From Cupriavidus basilensis (GTDB lineage Bacteria > Pseudomonadota > Gammaproteobacteria > Burkholderiales > Burkholderiaceae), in NCBI RefSeq assembly GCF_000876015.1, contig NZ_BBQM01000024.1:186001-250000 (forward strand): a stretch of 64,000 nt of DNA. Reading direction: 5' to 3'. Every line of letters begins with the position of its first letter. Position 1 is the stretch's first letter. A model generated the notes under the pieces. That model searched no databases. It saw nothing but the letters and a program-made list of their open reading frames with translations, and was not told where the DNA came from. Of the stretch, positions 15,816-24,062 are shown in pieces. The translations under genes were made by a program, and so were the position numbers.

Positions 15816-16573
15816 GCCGCCCGGCCCTGAACGGCGGAGGATTCGCATTCGTTCCGCCTGGCGCTGCCAAGGTAGCTGCGCAACAGATCGGGATCGTCGG
15901 CCATCGCCTGGCTGCTGCCGGACTTGACGATGCGGCCGAGTTCGATCAGATACGCCAGGTCGGCGTTCCTCAGGGCCAGGCGGGCGTTCTGCTCCACCAG
16001 GATGACGGTGAGCCCTTCCTCGCGGCGCAGCGCCACCACCACTTCCATGATCTGCTGGACGATCTTCGGCGCCAGTCCGATGGAGGGTTCGTCCAGCAGC
16101 AGTATCTTCGGGCGTGCGATCAGGGCGCGGCCAATGGCGACCATCTGCTGCTCGCCGCCCGACAATGTCCCCGCCAACTGGCCGCGGCGCGCTTGCAGGA
16201 TCGGGAACAACGTGTAGATGCGCGCGAGCTCGCGCGCGAGATCGGTCCGGCGCCGCCGGGTGTAGGCGCCCAGCAGCAGGTTGTCCTCGACGCGCATCGA
16301 GCCGAACAACGCGCGTTTTTCCGGGATCAGGCTCATGCCGCGGCGCACGCGCTCGACCACCGGCGCATGCCCGATGGCGGTTCCGTCCAGCGCGATGCTG
16401 CCCGAATGGATGGGCAGGCTGCCCATCAGGGCCTTGAGCAAGGTGCTCTTGCCGGCGCCGTTGGCGCCGATCAACGTCACCAGCTTCCCCTGCGGCACGT
16501 CGAAGCTGACATCCTCGAGGGCATTGACCCGGCCATAGGCCACGGTGAGATTGCGCACGGCCAGCGTACTCAT
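15812..16573 (-). CDS. livF: Branched-chain-type ABC transporter ATPase (LivF-like)
   Basis: A 253-residue ABC ATPase. Walker A GANGAGKST (near residue 36), signature LSGGEQQMVAIGRAL (near 137) and Walker B ILLLDEPSIGL (near 157) are intact. The order and signature match LivF of the branched-chain amino acid (HAAT) family. It energises uptake with the LivG domain encoded just upstream. Start and stop overlap both neighbours by four bases (ATGA), so translation of livMG, livF and the amidase is probably coupled. The cargo is likely an aromatic amide or related compound and not leucine, given the operon. Confidence 0.9.
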   Translation of the reverse strand: MSTLAVRNLTVAYGRVNALEDVSFDVPQGKLVTLIGANGAGKSTLLKALMGSLPIHSGSIALDGTAIGHAPVVERVRRGMSLIPEKRALFGSMRVEDNLLLGAYTRRRRTDLARELARIYTLFPILQARRGQLAGTLSGGEQQMVAIGRALIARPKILLLDEPSIGLAPKIVQQIMEVVVALRREEGLTVILVEQNARLALRNADLAYLIELGRIVKSGSSQAMADDPDLLRSYLGSARRNECESSAVQGRAA

Positions 16574-18321
16574 GCCTCGGCTCCCAGATAGGCGGCGACC
16601 ACGGCCGGGTCGCGCTGCACCTCGGCGCTGGCGCCTTGCGACAGCAGCTCGCCGTAGTTCAGGACAAAAAGGTAGTCGACGCAGCCCATGACCAGGTCCA
16701 TGTCATGCTCCACCAGCAGGATGGCCATCCCCCGTTCGTCGCGCAGCCTGCGCATGAGGGCGACGAGCGCGCGCTTCTCCGGCTCGCGCAGGCCGGCCGC
16801 CGGTTCGTCCAGCAACAGCACGCGGGGATGCGCCATCAGCGCGCGGGCTACCTCGACCAGGCGCTGGCTGCCCAGGGTCAGCTCGGCCACCGGGCGCCCG
16901 GCCTCCGCCGCCAGCCCGACCTGCGCCAGCGCGGCATGAGCCGCCGCGGCCAGTGCGCGCTCCTCGGCCCGGTCCCGGCCCAGCGCCGCCGCCAGCAGGC
17001 CGGCGCGGCCGTGGATGTAGCCGCCGAGCATGACGTTCTCCAGGACGCTCAGTTCCGCGACCAGTTGCACGTGCTGGAAGGTCCGGGCCACGCCCTGGCG
17101 GACGACCTGCGCCGATGTCCTTGCCAGCGGCTCGCCGCCCAGGGTGATCCGGCCCCGGGTGGCGGGCAGCACGGCCGTCATGACGTTGAACAGGGTGGAC
17201 TTGCCCGCCCCGTTGGGCCCGATCAGGCCGGTGATGCGCGCGGCGCCGATCTCGAGAGACACGCCCTGCAGCGCTCTGAGGCCCCCGAAGTGCTTCTCCA
17301 CCGCCTCCACGCGCAGCGCGCGCGCCGGCAACCTGTCCGCCCCGGCAGGCGAGACCGCATGGCCTTCCATTGCCGGCGCGGCGGCAGAGCGGGGCACGCG
17401 CACCCAGGTCATCAGGCCGTTCGGCCAACGCAGCAGCGCGGCGATGAGAATCGCACCGAACAGCATGCTCTCCATCTGTCCCGGCAGGTCGAGCAGACTG
17501 GCGACCAGGTACTGCGCGCCGATTTCCAGGCCGGTGAACGCGATGGCCCCCAGCAGCGCGCCGAGCGGATGGAGCACGCCGCCGAGAACCACCATGATCA
17601 GCAGGTTGAACGAGGCGCCGACGGAAAACGAACCGGGACTGAGGAATTGCATGTAGAACGCGTACAAGCCGCCAGCCAGCGCGGTCATGGCGGCGGACAG
17701 GACGAATATCCGGATCTTCACCGCGGCCACGTCGACGCCGAACGCGCTCGCCATCGTCGGATTGGACTTGATGGCCGCGGCGGCTCTTCCGATCCGCCCG
17801 CGATGGATACGGCAGAAGGCGAGGAAGGACAATGCCACCACACCCCAGGTGAGCGCCGTCATGGCGCGCGTGCCGAGCACGGCGCCATGCAGGCTGAAGG
17901 CGGGGATGTCCGGCAGGCCGGAAGCCCCGCCCGTCACCCCGGTCGCGGCACCGAAGCAGACATGGATCGCCATGCCCCAGGCCAATGTGGCCAGCGGCAG
18001 GTAATGGCCACGCAGGCGCAGCGTCAGGTGTCCGAGCAGGCAGGCCAGCGCCGCGCAGCCGGCCACGGCGGCAGCCAGGGCCAGCAGCGGCGGCCAGCCG
18101 GCGTCCCGGGTGAGAATGGCGGCGGCATAGGCGCCCGTGCCGAGGAACGCGGCATGGCCCAGGGACAACTGCCCGGCCGCCAGCAGGAACGACAGGCCAA
18201 GGCAGACGATCGCGTGGATGCCGGCCAGCGCAAGCAGCCCCGCGTAGTAGGTCGGCAATGCCGCAATCATGGTCGCCAGGACCAGCGTGGTGCCGACAAG
18301 AATCGATTTGGTGGAATGCAT
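16570..18321 (-). CDS. Fused LivM permease - LivG ATPase
   Basis: A 583-residue fusion. Residues 1 to about 300 are a LivM-type inner-membrane permease with 8-9 hydrophobic segments. A linker of about 30 residues leads to a LivG ATPase with Walker A GPNGAGKST (near 374), LTLGSQRLVEVARAL and Walker B VLLLDEPAAGL. In Escherichia coli these are separate livM and livG genes; fusions of this kind occur in betaproteobacteria. It begins 33 bases after livH and overlaps livF by four bases. Together with livH, livK and livF it forms a full HAAT-type importer. Confidence 0.9.
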   Translation of the reverse strand: MHSTKSILVGTTLVLATMIAALPTYYAGLLALAGIHAIVCLGLSFLLAAGQLSLGHAAFLGTGAYAAAILTRDAGWPPLLALAAAVAGCAALACLLGHLTLRLRGHYLPLATLAWGMAIHVCFGAATGVTGGASGLPDIPAFSLHGAVLGTRAMTALTWGVVALSFLAFCRIHRGRIGRAAAAIKSNPTMASAFGVDVAAVKIRIFVLSAAMTALAGGLYAFYMQFLSPGSFSVGASFNLLIMVVLGGVLHPLGALLGAIAFTGLEIGAQYLVASLLDLPGQMESMLFGAILIAALLRWPNGLMTWVRVPRSAAAPAMEGHAVSPAGADRLPARALRVEAVEKHFGGLRALQGVSLEIGAARITGLIGPNGAGKSTLFNVMTAVLPATRGRITLGGEPLARTSAQVVRQGVARTFQHVQLVAELSVLENVMLGGYIHGRAGLLAAALGRDRAEERALAAAAHAALAQVGLAAEAGRPVAELTLGSQRLVEVARALMAHPRVLLLDEPAAGLREPEKRALVALMRRLRDERGMAILLVEHDMDLVMGCVDYLFVLNYGELLSQGASAEVQRDPAVVAAYLGAEA

Positions 18322-18354
18322 GCGCTTTCGAGCCAGGGAGTTGTCAGGGGTGCG

Positions 18355-19383
18355 TCATTCGTCGTGCGCGGCGCCGCCGCGGTTGCGCCACAGCAGGATC
18401 GGAATGACGAGGGCAAAGACGAGTGCGTCGCGATATGCGCTGCTCAGAAACGACGCGAAGGATTCGAGCGCGCCCACGAGGAACACCCCCGCCACCGAGA
18501 GCGGATAGTTGATCAGCCCGCCCATGGCGGCGCCGACGAAGCCCTTGAGGCCAACGACAAAGCCCATTTCATAGTGCGCAGTCACCAGCGGGGCCAGCAA
18601 CATGCCGCTGAGGCCGGACAGCGCGGCCGCCAGGAAGTAGCTGAGCCGGCCCGCGAACACGACCGGAATGCCGCAATACTCGGCGCCCTCGCGGTTGATG
18701 GAGGCCGCGCGCAATGCCTTGCCCGCCAGCGTGTGGCGGAAGAACAGATACAGCGCCAGCGCCGCGGCCAGCGAGATGGCGACGATGAACAGTGACTGCG
18801 CGCCCACGCCGATGCCGGCGAATGCGAGGCTCGCATCGCTGAGCGCGGGCACCGGCCGTGGGTCGGGGCCCCACAGCAGCAGCGCCAGCGGATGCAGGAT
18901 CATCGCCACCCCCACGCCGATGATGACCAGCACCACCGTGGAACTATCCGGCTTTGGCTCCACGGTGAGGCGATAGACGATCGGCCCCAGCGCCGCCACC
19001 AGTGCCGCGGAAGCCAGCATGCGCAGTCCGGCAAAGGGCAGCCGCAGCGACAGCATGCATAGCACCGCCAGCGCGAGGAAGGCCCCGAGATAGCCCGCCA
19101 GCGGGCGCAGCAGGCTGCGCTGGCCGTGGCGCGCGCGGCGCAGATCGAGCAGCAGGCAGACGGCGCCGCCGGCGGCCACCACATAGGCGACCGGCGCCAG
19201 CGTGCTTTCCAGGAAGCTCGCGTAGGTCAATGCGCCGAAGGTGATGTACTCGCCTTGCGCGATGTTGACCACGCGCGTGGTGGTGTAGACCAGCACCAGG
19301 CTCAGTCCGAGCAGGGAGTAGACGGCGCCGTTGGTCAGGCCATCCACGAGCAGAAACAGCGAGGTGAGCGCGTCCATGGTCAT
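18355..19383 (-). CDS. livH: Branched-chain-type ABC transporter permease (LivH-like)
   Basis: A 342-residue inner-membrane permease with about 8 hydrophobic segments. The start FLLVDGLTNGAVYSLLGLSLVLVYTT and the GLKGFVGAAMGG segment near the end are typical of LivH. The ATG at 19383 overlaps the livK stop (ATGA), fixing the start. A longer than usual middle part around residues 65-110 includes a charged loop (LDLRRARHGQR). It pairs with the LivM half of the fused protein downstream. Confidence 0.9.
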   Translation of the reverse strand: MTMDALTSLFLLVDGLTNGAVYSLLGLSLVLVYTTTRVVNIAQGEYITFGALTYASFLESTLAPVAYVVAAGGAVCLLLDLRRARHGQRSLLRPLAGYLGAFLALAVLCMLSLRLPFAGLRMLASAALVAALGPIVYRLTVEPKPDSSTVVLVIIGVGVAMILHPLALLLWGPDPRPVPALSDASLAFAGIGVGAQSLFIVAISLAAALALYLFFRHTLAGKALRAASINREGAEYCGIPVVFAGRLSYFLAAALSGLSGMLLAPLVTAHYEMGFVVGLKGFVGAAMGGLINYPLSVAGVFLVGALESFASFLSSAYRDALVFALVIPILLWRNRGGAAHDE

Positions 19384-20561
19384 TTCAGCAGTTCGAACCT
19401 GCCGTTCCTGACGATGGCGAGGAAGGTGCTGCGCCCGTCCAGGCCGAGGTGGTCCTGCGGACTGTAGTTGTAGATGCCGGTGACGCCGACATATTCCCGC
19501 GTCTGCTCGATCGCATCGCGCAACGCGAGCCTGGCCTGGGCCAGGCCGGAAGCCTTGCCGGCGGCAACGACCTGGCGATAGGCGGCGACCGGAATGTTCA
19601 CGGTGTCGTAGGCCTGCGCGGCGAACAGGTCGGCCTTGCCCGCGCCGTACTTGCCCTCATACAGGCCGACGAAGCGCTCGACCACCGGCTTGATCGGGTG
19701 GCTGGCCGGCAGCTGCCGGTAGACGGTGAGCGCGGCCGTGCCGACCACGGCGCCCTCGATCGCCTTCTTGCCCACGGCGATGAGCGCCGCGGTGGACGAG
19801 CCGGCACCGTGCAGGATCTCGCCCCCGAAGCCGACCCGGCGCAGGCTTTCGTGCGCCAGCGCGGACGAAGGCGGGATGGCGTGGACGTACACGGCATCCG
19901 GTTTCTGCCGCACTACGCGCATCGCCTGCGGCGTGAAATTGGTGTCGCCCCGCGCGAAGCGTTCCGCCGAGACGATCTTCATGCCTTTCTCGCCGGCGAT
20001 GCGCTGGAATTCGACCCAGCCGCCCTCGCCATAAGAATCCTCCAGGCCCATGAAGGCGACCGTGCGATAGCCCTTGCTGCGCAGGTAGTCGACGGTGCGG
20101 ACGATCATCAGGCGATCGGTCAACGGGGTCTTGAAGGTAAAGCGGTGCTGATCGGCCGGCTCGATCACCGCGGCCGCCGAGGCCAGCGACAGATTCGGCG
20201 TCTTCTCCTCCTCGACCACCTTGTTGACCGCCAGCGATGCGGGCGTCGTCGTGCAGCAGATGACGAGATGAACGCGATCCTCCTGGATCAATTTGCGCGC
20301 GGCATTGACCGCGCGCGCCGGATCGGAGCCGTCGTCGTATTTGACGAACGTGACGCGGAAAGGGAGTTCGGCGTCCTGGCCCAGCCGCTCCTGCATCAGA
20401 TTGATGGTTGCCACGGCGCCGGCGGCGATGGCCGATGCCCCGCCGGTCATGGAACTCACCACGCCGATGCGCAGTTCCGGGCGCGTATCGGCGCTTGCCG
20501 CGTGGGCCAGCGCCAGGCCGGCGAGACTGAGCGCCGCGGCGGACCGCTTGATTCCCAACAT
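19380..20561 (-). CDS. ABC transporter substrate-binding protein (LivK-like)
   Basis: A 393-residue periplasmic binding protein of the type I fold. Residues 1-24 are a signal peptide (hydrophobic core then AHAASA). LRIGVVSSMTGGASAIA at the mature start and the later YNYSPQDHLGLD are typical of the HAAT family. It binds the substrate to be imported by LivH, LivMG and LivF. The ATG at 20561 has GAGGGGG 7 bases upstream; longer in-frame starts lack this and would bury the signal peptide. It is the first structural gene of the leftward operon, with the Crp/Fnr-type palindrome 114 bases before it. Confidence 0.9.
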   Translation of the reverse strand: MLGIKRSAAALSLAGLALAHAASADTRPELRIGVVSSMTGGASAIAAGAVATINLMQERLGQDAELPFRVTFVKYDDGSDPARAVNAARKLIQEDRVHLVICCTTTPASLAVNKVVEEEKTPNLSLASAAAVIEPADQHRFTFKTPLTDRLMIVRTVDYLRSKGYRTVAFMGLEDSYGEGGWVEFQRIAGEKGMKIVSAERFARGDTNFTPQAMRVVRQKPDAVYVHAIPPSSALAHESLRRVGFGGEILHGAGSSTAALIAVGKKAIEGAVVGTAALTVYRQLPASHPIKPVVERFVGLYEGKYGAGKADLFAAQAYDTVNIPVAAYRQVVAAGKASGLAQARLALRDAIEQTREYVGVTGIYNYSPQDHLGLDGRSTFLAIVRNGRFELLK

Positions 20562-20674
20562 GTCTTGTCCCCCTCGAAGATCCCGGCTCGCGCCGGCCGC
20601 GTTGCCACTCGGAGGCAAGCGCCGGATTGCGTGCTGGTGGAGAGGGCAGTCTCTCAGCGGGCGGCGCGTCACGC

Positions 20675-20690
20675 TGTATCTGGCGATACA
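20675..20690. promoter_or_regulatory. TGTATC-N4-GATACA palindrome upstream of livK
   Basis: Perfect 6-4-6 inverted repeat in the 200-base gap between the Crp/Fnr gene and livK. Same arms as the palindrome at 14401-14416, different spacer bases (TGGC against CAGA), which is what a protein-binding site would show. The form is close to Fnr/Crp boxes. The adjacent regulator at 20762-21457 is the natural binder. Confidence 0.72.
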
Positions 20691-20761
20691 AGAGGGGGAC
20701 GCAGCCCTAGGGGTTTCCCCGAAGGGGTGCCGCGCGCCCGCGTCGGCGTGTTTGCCTGGCG

Positions 20762-21457
20762 CTAGTGGGAGGGCTGAACGAGAGACTTCAGCAAGAGCAC
20801 GCGCCGGCCGCTGAAGGCAATGACGCCGTCACGCCGGAAGCGGTTGAGGACGCGGGTCACGGTAACGCGGGACAGGTCGGTGAGATGGCCGATCTGCTCA
20901 TGCGTGAGGTCGACGGCCACCGCGCGCCCCGGGGACTCGGGATGCTGGTGTGTTACCCGGAACTGCTCGAGGAACTGGACGATGCGTTGTTCGGGCGGAT
21001 CGAACACGGTCTGCCGCAGCCGTTCGATGGCCTGGCGCTGTTTGATGCTGAGCAGGTACAGCATGGCCATGGCGAAGGTCGGATCGCTCGCGACCATCGC
21101 TGGCATTCGCCGGATGTCGAACCGCAGCAGTCGCGAAGGCTCCATGGTGCGCGCGGACGCGCAGCGCGGGCGCTGCAGGACGGCCGCGGCTTCGCCGATG
21201 ACGCTGCCCGGCCCCATGATGTTGAGGATGGATTCCTGCCCGTCCTCGCTGAGCATGTGAACGTGGAGGCGGCCCTCCACCACCACGTAGAACGCCTGGT
21301 CGATCTGCCCCTGGCTGAACAGGCAGACCCCGCTCTCCAGACTGAGAGATTCGCCCAGGTGCGTCAGCGAACGCAGATAGGCAGCCTGCTCGCCTTGCGG
21401 GAGCCAGGTTTCCATCGCCAGAAACTGCGACAAGCCTTCAGCGGTGCCTTTGCTCAT
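20762..21457 (-). CDS. Crp/Fnr-family transcriptional regulator
   Basis: A 231-residue regulator with a cyclic-nucleotide-binding-type beta barrel (residues 25-140, GSVIGEAAAVLQRPRCASART) and a C-terminal winged helix (HLTDLSRVTVTRVLNRFRRDG). The recognition helix has Arg at the Crp R180 and R185 positions but Val where Crp has E181, so it should read a site related to but different from TGTGA-N6-TCACA. The cysteine pattern of Fnr is absent. The ATG at 21457 has GGAAGG upstream; the one at 21475 has none. It heads the aromatic/amidase operon and probably controls it. Confidence 0.9.
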   Translation of the reverse strand: MSKGTAEGLSQFLAMETWLPQGEQAAYLRSLTHLGESLSLESGVCLFSQGQIDQAFYVVVEGRLHVHMLSEDGQESILNIMGPGSVIGEAAAVLQRPRCASARTMEPSRLLRFDIRRMPAMVASDPTFAMAMLYLLSIKQRQAIERLRQTVFDPPEQRIVQFLEQFRVTHQHPESPGRAVAVDLTHEQIGHLTDLSRVTVTRVLNRFRRDGVIAFSGRRVLLLKSLVQPSH

Positions 21458-21588
21458 GGGGCCTTCCGTGGACATGTCCGACTACATGGCGGAAATTGTA
21501 CGGCCACCATTGGGGACCGGCGCTGTCTTAAGGGTAATCCCTGGCCCCAACTCGCCGCCGGCCGCGGCAGCCCCGGAGCGCGCCCGCA

Positions 21589-22662
21589 TCAGAACCGGTG
21601 CCGCATCCCCAGCCCGAAGCTGTCGCCGTGCGACTGGTCGGTCAGCTTGTCGTAGAAGTAGGCCACGTACACGTCGGTGCGCTTGGACAGGTTGTAGTCA
21701 TAGGCGAGGCCCGCGGTATTGCGCCGGAAGTCCGCCGCGTCGTTCCTGGTCTTGTCGTAGGCATACGAGACCAGCACGCTGCCCGCGCCGACCGGGATGG
21801 ACGCGCCGATCTGGCCGTTGGTGTGCTTGATGTCGCCGGTGGCGTTGTTCACGCTGCTCTTGATGTACTGGCCCTGCGCGAACAGCTTGACCACCTTGAA
21901 GTCGTAGCTCACGCCGACCTGCACCGCGTTCTGCTTGTCGAAGCCGGCCAGCGTGGCGGGCGAGGTGACGTCGCCCGGCACGTTGCTGAACTTGACCTGC
22001 TGGAACGCCACGGTGGCGCCGAAGCCGCCGTTGAAGTAGAGCACGTTGCCGCCCCACTTGTTCTGGCCGTTGCTGCCCGGCTGCTCGCCGAAGGCGTAGA
22101 TCGCGTTGGCGGTGAGGCCGCCGATGGTGGGCGTGGAGTACACCAGCGAGTTGCTCCAGCCCGAGTCGCCGATGATGCCCGGGTCGAACACGCGGCCGTT
22201 GCTGGCGGTGAAGTAGGTGTGGAAGATCGACGGCGAGAAGGTGTAGGAGTCGATCAGCGGGTTGAACAGGATCGTCGAGATGAAGTACGGCGTGGTGTTG
22301 CGCCCGAGCCGGACCGCGCCCAGCTTGTCGCTCTGCAGGCCGACGAAGGCGTTGCGCGTAAACAGCGGGTCGCCGTCGAAGCGGCCCTGCTTGCCGGCGT
22401 CGGGGCGGAAGAAGCCGTTGAGGTCGAAGATCGCCTTGAGGCCGCTGCCGAGGTCCTCGGTGCCGCGCACGCCCCAGTACGAGGTCTGCATGCCGCCGCT
22501 GTCAACGCCGTAGGCGCGCTGGCCGCCACCGGTCTTGCTGGCGCCGGCGAAGGCGTCGACCATGCCGTAGAGCGTGACGCTGGACTGCGCCATCGCGCTG
22601 CCGCACAGCAAGGCTGCGGCCATGATCGCCGGTTTGACCACCGGCTTGAACTTGTAATGCAT
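21589..22662 (-). CDS. Gram-negative porin
   Basis: A 357-residue outer-membrane porin of the Burkholderiales OmpC-like family. It has a 25-residue signal peptide ending SAMA before QSSVTLYGMVDAF, alternating beta-strand pattern, and the final aromatic residue (GMRHRF) needed for outer-membrane assembly. It forms a trimeric diffusion pore. The start at 22662 has GGGAGG 5 bases upstream; a reading frame extending further upstream lacks a signal peptide at its start. It is alone, with a 391-base gap before it and 131 bases to the Crp/Fnr gene after it. Confidence 0.92.
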   Translation of the reverse strand: MHYKFKPVVKPAIMAAALLCGSAMAQSSVTLYGMVDAFAGASKTGGGQRAYGVDSGGMQTSYWGVRGTEDLGSGLKAIFDLNGFFRPDAGKQGRFDGDPLFTRNAFVGLQSDKLGAVRLGRNTTPYFISTILFNPLIDSYTFSPSIFHTYFTASNGRVFDPGIIGDSGWSNSLVYSTPTIGGLTANAIYAFGEQPGSNGQNKWGGNVLYFNGGFGATVAFQQVKFSNVPGDVTSPATLAGFDKQNAVQVGVSYDFKVVKLFAQGQYIKSSVNNATGDIKHTNGQIGASIPVGAGSVLVSYAYDKTRNDAADFRRNTAGLAYDYNLSKRTDVYVAYFYDKLTDQSHGDSFGLGMRHRF

Positions 22663-23053
22663 GAAGACCTCCCTGGTTGATCCCGTTCTTGTCATTGCTG
22701 TGGTTGCTGGCTCTTGTGGTATGGCATCGCTGCATCCGGGCGCCGGCCCGGCGCGGGCGCGACAGGGCCCGCGGGGGCGTGAGCGGGACACGTCCCCGTT
22801 GCATCTGGCGTCTTGCGGTTCGCTGGAAATGGCCGGGCCCAGGGCGGGCCCGCCGCTAGGCTGGCGGCCGCCGCGGGCCGGCCTGCGCGCGTCGTGGATG
22901 TTGCATCGGTTGGCGATGGATGGCTGCGATGGATGCAGTTTGCGGCAATTCGATCGCACGCAACCAGCACTTATTTCTTCTCATGGCGCGCGCAAAATGT
23001 GTGCGCTGGCGGAGCCGGCGCCATCGTCGCCCGGTGCTGTCGGCGCCGTCGCC
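22663..23053. other. Gene-free stretch before the porin
   Basis: This 391-base gap between the LysR stop and the porin start should hold the porin promoter. I see no convincing -35/-10 pair, no strong hairpin and no coding ORF with a ribosome site. The part 22960-23010 is less GC-rich than the rest and is the likeliest promoter position. Confidence 0.4.
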
Positions 23054-23977
23054 TCACGCGGCTTGCGCCAGCGGCTGGTACAGCCCCGCCAGCGCGGCCT
23101 TCAGGTGCTCGGAAAAGGCCGCCGCCGCCGGCGGCAGGATGCGGCCCTTGCGCGCGCCCAGCACCAGCCGGCCGGCGCACAGCTCGGGGTCCGACAGCGG
23201 GATGGCGGTCAGCGTGCCCTGGCGCGTCTCGCGCAGCGTGCCGGCCTGGAACTGGAAGCTGATGGCGCCGGTCTGGCGCGAGAAGCTCTTGAGCATCTCC
23301 ACCGTGGTGGCCTCCAGCATGACCCGCAGCGACAGCCGGTTGCGCGCGCAGATGGCCTCGATCAACTGCCGGCTGCCGAAGCTCTCGGGCCCGAGCGCGA
23401 CCGGGTAGGGCTGGCAGTCGGACAGGCGCAGCGAGCGCCGCTCCGCCAGCGGATGGTCGGGCCGCATCATGGCGCAGAACGGCTGCGCGGAGACCGACAG
23501 CTCGTGCAGGAACGGCGTGGGCGGCGGGTCGTGCGCGAGCAGCAGGTCCGCCTCGTCCTCGCGCAGCGCGGCCAGCAGCTCGCCGGAGTTGCCCACCGAG
23601 ACGCGGAACTGCACGCCGCGGTGGGTGGCCTGGTAGCGGCCGATGACCTCGGGCAGGAAATCGGTGGCGACCGATTCCACCGTGGCCACGCGCACGGTGC
23701 CGCGCACCAGCCCGCGCAGCTGCTCCATCTGCGCGGCGGCGGCGTCCAGGTCGGCCAGGCTGCGCCGCACGGTGGCGATCAGCACCTCGCCGGCGGCGGT
23801 CAGGCGCACGCCGCGCGGCAGGCGCTCGAACAGCGCGGTGCCGACCTGCTGCTCCACCTCCAGGATCTTGCGGTTCAGCGCGGTGGACGCCACGTGCAGC
23901 TGTTCGGCGGCCTTGCGGATGGAGCCGTGGCGGGCCACGGCGTCCAGGTAGAGGTACAGGCGAGGCGGGTGGAGCAT
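23054..23977 (-). CDS. LysR-family transcriptional regulator
   Basis: A 307-residue LysR regulator: N-terminal winged helix at residues 6-65 (GSIRKAAEQLHVASTALNRKILEVEQQVG) and a periplasmic-binding-type ligand domain after residue 90. The helix reads RKAAEQLHVASTALNRKI, typical of members with broad targets. The target is not clear: the porin lies 391 bases downstream on the same strand and the antiporter lies upstream on the same strand. A 12-bp-arm inverted repeat starts 18 bases before the ATG and probably serves as its own operator. Confidence 0.9.
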   Translation of the reverse strand: MLHPPRLYLYLDAVARHGSIRKAAEQLHVASTALNRKILEVEQQVGTALFERLPRGVRLTAAGEVLIATVRRSLADLDAAAAQMEQLRGLVRGTVRVATVESVATDFLPEVIGRYQATHRGVQFRVSVGNSGELLAALREDEADLLLAHDPPPTPFLHELSVSAQPFCAMMRPDHPLAERRSLRLSDCQPYPVALGPESFGSRQLIEAICARNRLSLRVMLEATTVEMLKSFSRQTGAISFQFQAGTLRETRQGTLTAIPLSDPELCAGRLVLGARKGRILPPAAAAFSEHLKAALAGLYQPLAQAA

Positions 23978-23994
23978 GGCGTGGGCGCTCGGGC

Positions 23995-24023
23995 GCTAGT
24001 GAGAACGATAAGTTCTCGCTAGC
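23995..24023. promoter_or_regulatory. Inverted repeat before the LysR gene
   Basis: Arms GCTAGTGAGAAC (23995-24006) and GTTCTCGCTAGC (24012-24023) pair with one G-T mismatch around GATAA. The centre T-N11-A spacing is compatible with a LysR box. No T-run follows on the minus strand, so a terminator for the antiporter gene is less likely. Confidence 0.62.
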
Positions 24024-24062
24024 AAGGATCGTGCGCGCGCCTGGCCCGGAACGGGGGCGCGC

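Noticed and set aside
20762..21475. Crp/Fnr start at 21475
   Set aside because: No ribosome site before it; the ATG at 21457 has GGAAGG at a usable distance.
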